Assembly (NCBI GenBank): GCA_943367755.1
Contig: CALRKB020000005.1
Coordinates: 1-64,000, forward strand
DNA from: PCC-6802 sp943367755
Lineage (GTDB): Bacteria > Cyanobacteriota > Cyanobacteriia > Pseudanabaenales > Pseudanabaenaceae
Direction: 5' to 3'
Length of the DNA stretch: 64,000 bases
The notes beneath the pieces are model-generated. The model was given only the letters and a program-made list of their open reading frames with translations, did not search any database and was not told the origin of the DNA. Numbering within the stretch: the first letter of the stretch is position 1; each line of letters opens with the position of its first letter. Made by a program: the position numbers and the translations under genes. Shown in pieces: positions 7,636 through 14,946 of the stretch.

Positions 7636-8016
7636 TTAATTTTTCTGTAATTGCCAGAGGTGACTTGCTTCGAGGATGAGAGTTATCAGCCACACAAAGA
7701 TACTGATACCAGCTGCTGCAGCGGCGATGTCTTTGATCGTTCCAATTCGACCGTTATTTTGTGGTTCCACAAAATCGCACAAGATTTCAATCGCACTATT
7801 AAACAATTCGGCAGACAGCATCATTCCAGTAGCTAGCAAAATCTGAGTCACATCTACCCATTGCCGAGTCATAAACGCAAAGATCAGGACGGGAAATGAT
7901 AAAACAAGTTTATAGGCCACACTAAAATCAGATACGACTGCAAAATAGAGGCCTGAAAATACAACTTTCAGCTTTCGGAGGGGGTGATAACCGGGCTTGC
8001 GAAACTTTTTACTCAT
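7636..8016 (-). CDS. dgkA: Diacylglycerol/undecaprenol kinase family protein
   Basis: 126 residues with three hydrophobic segments and the DgkA signature 'AELFNSAIE' followed by 'NGRIGTIKDIAAAAAG', equivalent to the catalytic Glu and the Lys-Asp pair of the family. It is an integral membrane lipid kinase; in bacteria with a PAP2 partner the substrate is often undecaprenol rather than diacylglycerol. The PAP2-phosphatase gene lies 76 bp upstream in the same direction, and a kinase/phosphatase pair of this kind could recycle lipid carrier. It is the last gene of a long co-oriented run from 14.6 kb. Confidence 0.88.
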   Translation of the reverse strand: MSKKFRKPGYHPLRKLKVVFSGLYFAVVSDFSVAYKLVLSFPVLIFAFMTRQWVDVTQILLATGMMLSAELFNSAIEILCDFVEPQNNGRIGTIKDIAAAAAGISIFVWLITLILEASHLWQLQKN

Positions 8017-8092
8017 AAATTTATGGATTGATTATCTGAAGCGAGCAATTTCATTTTTTATATGGTTTGGAAGATAGTCTGCAACATCAAGC

Positions 8093-8812
8093 TCATCCTT
8101 TTTCTTTCTGCAATGTTTGAAGCCGCAACATGGTGATACAGATCGTCAGCCACAGGTAACCAGCAATCCATCCTGCCAGCACATCCGTGGGCCAATGCAC
8201 TCCGAGATAGAGCCGACTGAACCCTATTGCTATGACTAGAATAGTTGCCAGCAGATAGATCCAGATGGCATGTTGAGGCCAGCGCTTTGTCAGTAGGTAG
8301 GCGATCGCGCCGTAGAGAACTGTGGCTCCCAGGGCATGACTGCTGGGAAAGCTGAAAGTTTCCTCCTGAATTAGTTGTGGATAGAGGTCTGGACGGAGTC
8401 TAGCAAACATGAGCTTGAGTCCTCTATGCAGGAGAATGGCTCCCAGTCCGGCGATCGCAAATATCCCAGCTTCCAGACGGGCATGTCGGACAAGGAGCGT
8501 CACCAATGTCACCAGTCCAACTGGCACTGCCACCTCCGGGTTGCACAACCGCGTTACAGCTAGCATCAGGGCGTCCAGCAACGGATTAGCAGCCTGGTGG
8601 ATCCATTGCAATATCTCTATCTCTACTTCCGCCGTATATATCTTCAGGGGGATAAGGCTCGTAAAGACCCATCCCATTACCCATAGGAAGAACGCGCAAC
8701 CAGTCAACCCAGCAATACCCACGGTAATAGTCAGGAGCGTGAGGTTGGACGAAACGCGCTGTACCCAAAACATTTCTAATTTCTCTAAGTTTGAGTCCAT
8801 TCTCATCCCCAT
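8093..8812 (-). CDS. PAP2-family membrane phosphatase
   Basis: 239 residues with about six membrane segments. The three PAP2 motifs are present: 'KLMFARLRP' (KxxxxxxRP), 'PSSHA' (PSGH-like) and 'SRLYLGVHWPTD' (SRxxxxxH with the catalytic His). The family dephosphorylates lipid phosphates such as undecaprenyl pyrophosphate or phosphatidic acid at the membrane. ATG 8800 (MDSNLEKLEMF) has a GGGG purine stretch six bases upstream and may be the true start rather than 8812. It sits between a P-type ATPase (30-bp gap) and dgkA, probably in one transcript. Confidence 0.88.
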   Translation of the reverse strand: MGMRMDSNLEKLEMFWVQRVSSNLTLLTITVGIAGLTGCAFFLWVMGWVFTSLIPLKIYTAEVEIEILQWIHQAANPLLDALMLAVTRLCNPEVAVPVGLVTLVTLLVRHARLEAGIFAIAGLGAILLHRGLKLMFARLRPDLYPQLIQEETFSFPSSHALGATVLYGAIAYLLTKRWPQHAIWIYLLATILVIAIGFSRLYLGVHWPTDVLAGWIAGYLWLTICITMLRLQTLQKEKG

Positions 8813-8842
8813 GAATTGATACTTCAGATGGCATATCTACAT

Positions 8843-11482
8843 TTAAACGCGTCTCTCCCTCCGGTTCCAGAGTTTCAGTCCTTCAAACCAGAGAATGCTG
8901 ACAATTCCAGAAAGTAAGCTAACTAACAGGTCATCAGGATGCAGGAAGGAGAAACTAAACAGGTGACGGAGAACAGGTACATAAAGAATCAGCGCTAGAA
9001 AGACAAAGCCACCACCCAGTACCCACCAGAGTGCTGTATTGGGTGCTTGCAGCATTTCGGGAATAGTGCGAGACCAGGAACGGTTGGTCAAAATCATCGC
9101 CAGGTTGGAAATGATTAGCGTCGTAAAGGCCAGGGCACGGGCATCAAACTCACCATTGCCGCTGTAGTAAGAGATCGCAAATACCGCCACCAGCACCACT
9201 AAAACGCTGATTCCCTGAAGTAACGCTAGTCTTAGCGTTCGGGGGCTAAACAAAGGTTCTTTGGGGCTACGTGGTGGACGCAGCATAATATTGCTTTCTG
9301 CGGGTTCGGCTTCAAACACCACCGTACAAGCCGGATCGATAATCAAATGCAAAAAGGCAATGTGGATGGGCAGCAACACCAGCGGCCAACCAAATATTAC
9401 GGGAATTAGGGACATCCCAGCAATAGGAACGTGAACTGCCAGAGTGTATGCCATCCCTTTTTTTAAGTTATCAAAAATGCGTCTACCTAACTTGACGGAT
9501 TCCACAATGGATGAGAAATCATCTTCCAGCAAAACTAGATCTGCCGATTCCCGCGCTACATCAGTGCCGCGTTCTCCCATCGCAATGCCGATATGGGCAG
9601 ACTTGAGTGCAGGGGCATCATTCACTCCATCACCCGTCATGGCAACAATTTCACCACACCGCTTGAGAGCATTTACAATCAGCAGCTTTTGTTCCGGCAC
9701 AACTCGGGCAAAGATGTTGGCAGTCTGGATACGATCGCGCAGTTCAGCCTCATTCATCTCCTCTAGTTCTCGACCCGTAATCACTTTATCAGTCGGCGTG
9801 AGTCCAATTTGACGGGCGATATTCTGAGCTGTCACCGGATAATCTCCCGTGATCATGACTACACGAATTCCAGCACCGTAGCACTCGGCGATCGCAGGCG
9901 CGACGGTCGGGCGCACCGGATCTTCTAGTCCCACTAATCCGACAAATTCAAACTCGAAATCGTGCTGCTGGGCTGGCAGGCGATCGTCAGATTCAAGATG
10001 TGGCAAGGTATTAGATGGATCGTCAGTATGCGTTTTTGGCAATGTTCCAGTTCGCCTTCCTTTTGCCATTCCCAAAACTCGCAATCCTTCTTTTGCCATC
10101 CTCTGGATGTGCTGAGTCAGTTCTTGTTGTTGGGCTGTACTGAAATGGCAGAGATCGGCGATCGCTTCCGGTGCGCCTTTCGCCGCAACAGTTAACTCGC
10201 CAGTTGGAGCTTCCCACACACATGACATTGCCAGAAGTTCGGTTGAAAGGGGATATTCGTACAACAGTTGCCAGTCATCGTGCAGGTGTTCCGTTTTTGC
10301 CAGGTAATCCTGCCCGATCTGCTGCAACGCTTTTTCCATCGGGTCAAACGGGTCTTTACGGCTGGCCAGAATGCCAAACTCAATCAAGGGATGCACTACT
10401 TCCGGCAAAGATTCGCGATCATGCAAGGTGACATCGTAATGGTAAGGACTGGAATCTTCGTACACGAATAACTGTTTAACCGCCATCCGATTAAACGTCA
10501 GCGTTCCCGTCTTATCCACACAAAGAACTGTTGTTGAACCTAGCGTTTCTACTACTGGAATTCGTCGCGTTAAGACCTTTTGCTGGGAAAACCGCCATGC
10601 CCCTAACGCCAGAAAGATTGCCAGCACGACTGGAATTTCGTTGGGTAGAATTGCCATGGCCAGGGCTAAGCCTGCCAGTATCCCATTTAACCAGTGACCT
10701 CGGGTCAGACCATAAATAACAACAACCGCAATGCAGATCGCGATCGCCACAATCGTCAGTTTGCCCACAATGCGACGGGTTTCTTTCTGCAACACCGTGT
10801 CTTCCTGCTCCACGGTTTGCAGTGCCTTACCAATCTTGCCCATTTCCGTATGAACGCCGATCGCTTGCACCTGGGCAATCCCCTGCCCCTGCACTGCCAG
10901 GGTGCCAGAGTAAACGCAGGGTAAATCGTCTCCTCCCGGTCGCAAAGTTGCGGCGATTTGCTCCGGGTTGTCTCCCGATTGGATGGCTCTTTTTCTGACT
11001 GGGACAGATTCACCCGTTAACAGCGATTCATCCACAGTCAAGTAGGTAGACCAAAGTAGAACAGCATCGGCAGGAACCCGATCGCCCTCTGAGAGAACGA
11101 TTAAATCGCCTCGCACCACTTCCCGACCCGCAATCCGTTGCCGCTCCCCATCTCGAATCACCAGAGCACGTGGACTAGATAAGTCCCGTAAGGCTTCTAG
11201 CGATCGCTCGGTTTTTTGTTCCTGGTAGAGATTAATGCCGACGATAAAAAAGACAAACCCCAGTAGAATTAATGCTTCCTGAGCATCGCCTAAAAATAGG
11301 TAGATCGCGCCACAGGCAATCAGCAGTAGAAAAATTGGTTCCCGCACGATTTCCCAGGCGATCGTCAGAAAGGTGCGGTGTTGAGTAGAGGGAAGCTCGT
11401 TGTAACCATCTTGCTTGAGACGATTAGCAGCTTCATGGCCAGACAGCCCTGTAAATTGCAAATCCTGTGCTGATAGAACCAT
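8843..11482 (-). CDS. Cation-transporting P-type ATPase (P2-like) with unusual M4 motif
   Basis: 879 residues. N-terminal cation-ATPase domain 'GLSGHEAANRLKQDGYNELP', actuator loop 'LLTGES' (T156-S159), phosphorylation site 'DKTGTLTFN' (Asp323), 'MITGDYPVTA', and hinge 'MTGDGVNDAPAL' are all intact, so it should be an active pump. The ion-binding M4 reads 'ILPNEIPVVLA' where Ca2+ pumps have PEGLP, so the ion is not clear; Ca2+, Mn2+ or a monovalent cation are possible. It is 115 bp downstream of the Rieske gene in a leftward run that begins with a two-component system. A second, decayed copy of its N-terminal region lies at 14650-14765. Confidence 0.9.
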   Translation of the reverse strand: MVLSAQDLQFTGLSGHEAANRLKQDGYNELPSTQHRTFLTIAWEIVREPIFLLLIACGAIYLFLGDAQEALILLGFVFFIVGINLYQEQKTERSLEALRDLSSPRALVIRDGERQRIAGREVVRGDLIVLSEGDRVPADAVLLWSTYLTVDESLLTGESVPVRKRAIQSGDNPEQIAATLRPGGDDLPCVYSGTLAVQGQGIAQVQAIGVHTEMGKIGKALQTVEQEDTVLQKETRRIVGKLTIVAIAICIAVVVIYGLTRGHWLNGILAGLALAMAILPNEIPVVLAIFLALGAWRFSQQKVLTRRIPVVETLGSTTVLCVDKTGTLTFNRMAVKQLFVYEDSSPYHYDVTLHDRESLPEVVHPLIEFGILASRKDPFDPMEKALQQIGQDYLAKTEHLHDDWQLLYEYPLSTELLAMSCVWEAPTGELTVAAKGAPEAIADLCHFSTAQQQELTQHIQRMAKEGLRVLGMAKGRRTGTLPKTHTDDPSNTLPHLESDDRLPAQQHDFEFEFVGLVGLEDPVRPTVAPAIAECYGAGIRVVMITGDYPVTAQNIARQIGLTPTDKVITGRELEEMNEAELRDRIQTANIFARVVPEQKLLIVNALKRCGEIVAMTGDGVNDAPALKSAHIGIAMGERGTDVARESADLVLLEDDFSSIVESVKLGRRIFDNLKKGMAYTLAVHVPIAGMSLIPVIFGWPLVLLPIHIAFLHLIIDPACTVVFEAEPAESNIMLRPPRSPKEPLFSPRTLRLALLQGISVLVVLVAVFAISYYSGNGEFDARALAFTTLIISNLAMILTNRSWSRTIPEMLQAPNTALWWVLGGGFVFLALILYVPVLRHLFSFSFLHPDDLLVSLLSGIVSILWFEGLKLWNRRERRV

Positions 11483-11597
11483 AACAAACCTTGGTAGAAT
11501 TATTAGTCTGGTAACGATCGATCTTGCATTTTTTAGGCAGAAACCCGCAAGGCAAAAGCACCTCTTTTAATATCCCATCTCATGTTGCGTTACTAGG

Positions 11598-12176
11598 TTA
11601 ATAATTTATTCGGCGATTGCGCTCAGCTTCTTTATCTCCTTCAGTTTCTTTCTCTTGTTTGGAGGGATCCATCTGATCTTCTTCATCTCGTTGCTTCTCA
11701 AGTGCAGCAGGTAGACCAGTATGACCTTGGACTGCAATTAAAACATTTTCCTGCTCAATCTTCACCGTATAGGTGATTAGCGGATCTTGAGCTCGACCCT
11801 GTAAGACCTTGCCATCGGGTGCGAACTTTGCATCATGACAGGGGCAAATAAAGGCTTTTTGGTCTGCTTCCCACGTTACAATGCATCCCCGATGGGTACA
11901 GGTAGGATTTACTGCCAGTAGTTGCTGAAAATCGTCAGGATGCCGCAAAACCAGTACTGGAGAACCCGCAACCTGCTGGTTTGACAATTGTCCTTTCTGG
12001 TCCAGTTCTGCAAGCGTACCAACTGCTCGAAATCCATCTGACTGTATGGTGGCTTGGTTTGTCAGCGTTTTGAGCTGACCAGAACAGGCGGCGATCGCGA
12101 CGGGTAAGAAACTGGCGACACCACCCACCCCTACCCAGCTTAGAAATTTTCGACGATTCATCGCTTCAGCGCTCAA
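11598..12176 (-). CDS. Rieske [2Fe-2S] protein with Tat-type signal
   Basis: 192 residues from a TTG, or 187 from ATG 12161, which starts directly with the twin-arginine signal 'MNRRKFLSW' and is preferred. A hydrophobic stretch ends in 'AIAACSG', a lipobox-like site. Cluster ligands 'CTHRGC' and 'CPCHDAKF' are intact, with ~15 residues between them as in Rieske domains. The C-terminal tail is highly charged (Glu/Lys/Asp). It is not the cytochrome b6f PetC by context: it follows a two-component system and a small PepSY-like membrane protein and may form a small periplasmic or thylakoid-lumen redox unit. Electron partner unknown. Confidence 0.85.
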   Translation of the reverse strand: MSAEAMNRRKFLSWVGVGGVASFLPVAIAACSGQLKTLTNQATIQSDGFRAVGTLAELDQKGQLSNQQVAGSPVLVLRHPDDFQQLLAVNPTCTHRGCIVTWEADQKAFICPCHDAKFAPDGKVLQGRAQDPLITYTVKIEQENVLIAVQGHTGLPAALEKQRDEEDQMDPSKQEKETEGDKEAERNRRINY

Positions 12177-12178
12177 TC

Positions 12179-12457
12179 CTAATTTTGTCGAGATTCGGAG
12201 CGTTTGCGAAATAGCCCGGTCATCGTTAATCCGGTGAAGAGCAGACCAATGAGACCGATTCCATTAAGGATGGGGAAAAAATCTCCCAGTTTTAAAATTT
12301 TGAAAGTGTGAATACTCATTAAGAATTCACCCAGCTTTTCCTGATGCAGCCACTCATCCGCAATGGTATACCCCATGCCACTCAAGACTGTGGTAACCAG
12401 CGGCAGGCAAAGGATAATGGCAATCCCACGATGATACTTTCGAAATACACGATTCAT
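12179..12457 (-). CDS. Small membrane protein, PepSY-associated TM-like
   Basis: 92 residues with two membrane helices ('GIAIILCLPLVTTVLSGMGY' and 'ILNGIGLIGLLFTGLTMTG') joined by a short polar loop. The opening 'RKYHRGIAI' and the second helix followed by 'FRKRS' resemble the PepSY-associated membrane family. ATG is preceded by GGAGCG. Its stop is 2 bp from the Rieske frame, so the two are probably co-translated and may form a complex. Function not known. Confidence 0.65.
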   Translation of the reverse strand: MNRVFRKYHRGIAIILCLPLVTTVLSGMGYTIADEWLHQEKLGEFLMSIHTFKILKLGDFFPILNGIGLIGLLFTGLTMTGLFRKRSESRQN

Positions 12458-12580
12458 AATACGCTCCCAAAAATGTCTGAGGGTAAGCCAGAGAATTCAG
12501 TCGCCAATCACTGAATTTTTGCACTTCCTGAGGATAGCGCAACAGTGTGAGGAAGTCGGGAGGGAATGAAATGAATGGAT

Positions 12581-13918
12581 TCATGCTAGGGGAAGTTGGA
12601 CTTGAAAGCAACTGCCCACACCTAATTTGCTAGTGACTGTCACTTTACCCTGATGCCGATCAGCAATTGCCTGAGCGATCGCCAATCCCAATCCTAACCC
12701 TGGTTGCTGGCTGGAACGGGCAGCATCCGCTCGCCAGAATCGATCGAACACCTTTGGCAAATGCTCTGGAGCAATGCCCATTCCCGTGTCTTTAATGCTG
12801 ACCGTAACGGTGCGATCGCTCCGCTGCATAGAAACCATTACCGTGCCGCCAACGGGCGTATATTTCAGGGCATTTTCCAACAAATTAGCAAACAATCGGG
12901 GGAACTGGGTGGCATCGCCGTTTACGAACGCATCCGGCAGCAAGTCAGCCTTTAGTGCGATCTGCCGTGCTGCAGCTTGGGATTCTAGTAACTCCATGAG
13001 ATCTTCCAAGACCTCATCTATGGCAATTAGTCGCAGCTCCTGTGTCTCGATCTGAGTGGCATCCATCCGAGCCAGCAAAAGCAAATCCTCCACGAGAACG
13101 CGGATTAAATCGATACCTGTGGCGATCGCCTCTATCCGTTGCTGTTCCTCTGGATAAAATCGCCCGGTGTCACTTCGGAGAACATCCACCGACAGCTTGA
13201 CTGCAGTCAGAGGATTGCGGAGTTCATGGGAAGCATCGGCAGTAAATTGTTTGAGTTTCTCAAAGCTGTGTTGAATGGGCTGAAGTGACTGGTGGGTTAA
13301 CCAAATACTCCCAATTCCTACCAGCCCTAGGGCAAGGATTCCCCCCAATCCAAATACCCACTGTAGCCGATGCAACTCATCTTCTAACGCGCGTACTGAT
13401 TCGCTGACTCGCACATATCCCTGGATCGCCGATTGCCCGTTTTGTTGTTTGTAAACTGGAAGCGTGAGGGAACGAAGAGCGCCTATCCGCAAGAGGTGTA
13501 TCTCCGGTTGGAGTGGAGCCGATGCTACAACCCGACCGCTGGTAGCCAATCGTTGGCGACGAGCATCAAACCACTCAATTCCCTGAGTTGGTTGTCGGAG
13601 ATTTTGCCAAGCGACATCCAGGTCACCATCGCGATCGATGCGGCGAATGGGAAGTTGTGCGTTTTCCGCGTCAATTAGGGGGTAATTAATCTGTTTTTGC
13701 TGAATATCGATGAGGCTATGGGCCGCAGCATCTGCCAGCAGTCCTAAGCGATCGTCTACCTGCTGATACAGGCTCTTCACAAACAAACCATAAATCGCAG
13801 TTCCAGAGATCCCAAAAATCGCCGTCATAACTGCCAGATACGAAAGCAACAACCGCCAGCGCAATCCGGAATATTGGCGATCGCGAATGGTATTTGTTTG
13901 TTGACGTTGCCTAATCAC
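12581..13918 (-). CDS. Sensor histidine kinase (HAMP-less EnvZ-like)
   Basis: 445 residues from a GTG. Two membrane helices (~21-45 and ~187-207) bracket a ~140-residue extracytoplasmic sensor domain. The dimerisation/His box 'FTADASHELRNPLTAVK' (His231), N box 'NLLENALKYTPVGG', G1 'DTGMGIAPEHLPKVFDRFWR' and G2 'GLGLGLAIA' are all present. It starts 19 bp after its response regulator and is followed by the PepSY-like, Rieske and ATPase genes. The pair resembles the RppA/RppB (NrsR/NrsS) type of cyanobacteria, which respond to redox or nickel, but the sensed signal here is unknown. Confidence 0.9.
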   Translation of the reverse strand: MIRQRQQTNTIRDRQYSGLRWRLLLSYLAVMTAIFGISGTAIYGLFVKSLYQQVDDRLGLLADAAAHSLIDIQQKQINYPLIDAENAQLPIRRIDRDGDLDVAWQNLRQPTQGIEWFDARRQRLATSGRVVASAPLQPEIHLLRIGALRSLTLPVYKQQNGQSAIQGYVRVSESVRALEDELHRLQWVFGLGGILALGLVGIGSIWLTHQSLQPIQHSFEKLKQFTADASHELRNPLTAVKLSVDVLRSDTGRFYPEEQQRIEAIATGIDLIRVLVEDLLLLARMDATQIETQELRLIAIDEVLEDLMELLESQAAARQIALKADLLPDAFVNGDATQFPRLFANLLENALKYTPVGGTVMVSMQRSDRTVTVSIKDTGMGIAPEHLPKVFDRFWRADAARSSQQPGLGLGLAIAQAIADRHQGKVTVTSKLGVGSCFQVQLPLA

Positions 13919-13936
13919 ATCGATCGTATAGGTAGG

Positions 13937-14611
13937 TTAAACAGGTCTCAGTCGATATCCTAAGCCGTAAACTGTTTCAATTAAATTAGGGGGCGCGCCT
14001 GCTGATTTCAGTTTTTTTCGCAACTCCTTAATGTGGAACTTAACTGCTTCCTCGCCAGGTATAACGTCTAGTGCCCACAGACGATCGATAAAGGCACTAC
14101 GGCTGAGGACGCGATCTCCGTTTCGCAGCAATAATTCCAGAATGGCATACTCTTTACGGGTCAACTCCAATGGTGTATCGGCGTAGGTGACGACAAATTT
14201 GCTGGGGTCGAGACTAAGGCGTTCCCAGACCAAAAGGGAGGAAGTGGTGGTGGTGCCGCGACGCAGTAATGCTCGAATTCGGGCGGAGAGTTCTGGTAAA
14301 TCAAACGGTTTTACGACATAATCATCGGCTCCGGCATCGAGACCTAAAACTTTATCAGTGCTTGTATCCCTAGCGGTGAGCATCAAAACAGGAGTTGCGA
14401 TACCAGACGATCTGACGCGCCGACACAAACTAATACCATCCACCTGAGGCAACATGACATCCAGTAAAATCAAGTCGTAGGTAATGGCTTCAATTTGTTG
14501 CCATCCAGTTTCTCCATCTGCAACCCAATCAACTGTATAGTGTTGTTTTTCTAGGGCATCAGTCAGCGATCGAGCAACAGATTGGTTATCCTCAACCAAG
14601 AGAATCCGCAT
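13937..14611 (-). CDS. OmpR-family response regulator (RppA-like)
   Basis: 224 residues: receiver domain with acidic pocket 'VEDNQS', phosphoacceptor Asp51 in 'LLDVMLPQVDG', and Lys in 'YVVKPFDLPEL'; then a winged-helix output domain with 'LTRKEYAILELLLR' and recognition region 'VKFHIKELRKKLKSAG' ending 'IETVYGLGYRLRP'. This tail is characteristic of the cyanobacterial RppA/NrsR/ManR group. It is first in a leftward run (kinase, PepSY-like, Rieske, ATPase, PAP2, DgkA) and is likely to control it. I found no clear direct repeat that could be named as its operator. Confidence 0.9.
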   Translation of the reverse strand: MRILLVEDNQSVARSLTDALEKQHYTVDWVADGETGWQQIEAITYDLILLDVMLPQVDGISLCRRVRSSGIATPVLMLTARDTSTDKVLGLDAGADDYVVKPFDLPELSARIRALLRRGTTTTSSLLVWERLSLDPSKFVVTYADTPLELTRKEYAILELLLRNGDRVLSRSAFIDRLWALDVIPGEEAVKFHIKELRKKLKSAGAPPNLIETVYGLGYRLRPV

Positions 14612-14649
14612 AGCCTTACCAGGATGTTAGGTAACAGTGGCAGGTTGGT

Positions 14650-14765
14650 TGGTTTTTCTGTTCCTGGTAGAGATCGATACCAATGACAAAGAGACACCCC
14701 CTAACAAAATCATGGCTTTCTAAGCATTTCCTTTTGCAAGATCAGTTATTTCACGAAAAATCGCC
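14650..14765 (-). pseudogene. Decayed fragment of a second P-type ATPase gene
   Basis: The minus strand reads 'AIFREITDLAKGNA', an in-frame TAG, 'KAMILLGG', then after a frameshift 'LFVIGIDLYQEQK'. This aligns with the intact ATPase, which reads 'GDAQEALILLG' and 'VGINLYQEQKTE' at residues 66-93, including nucleotide similarity (TTCCTGGTAGAGAT in both). With a stop, a frameshift and an internal deletion it is a relic. It lies just upstream of the response-regulator gene, so the regulator/kinase/Rieske block is flanked by an ATPase relic on one side and an intact ATPase on the other. The rest of 14612-14946 shows nothing else, apart from a probable kinase promoter. Confidence 0.75.
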
Positions 14766-14946
14766 GACAGCATTAAAGAATGTATCAAAGTCAACCATTA
14801 TCAAGATTTTGACTGCGCATCCATAGTATATCAGGACACTTGAGTCCAAATTTTAGGAATTCTTAAGGCCGATCGGGGTGCCCTATTCCTCGAATCTCCC
14901 GTAAATTGAAGGGAGATTCATTGTAAATCTGTCGTTAATCTTGCCC

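Noticed and set aside
8409..8819. 136-codon plus-strand frame across the PAP2 gene
   Set aside because: Antisense shadow of a gene with all three PAP2 motifs.
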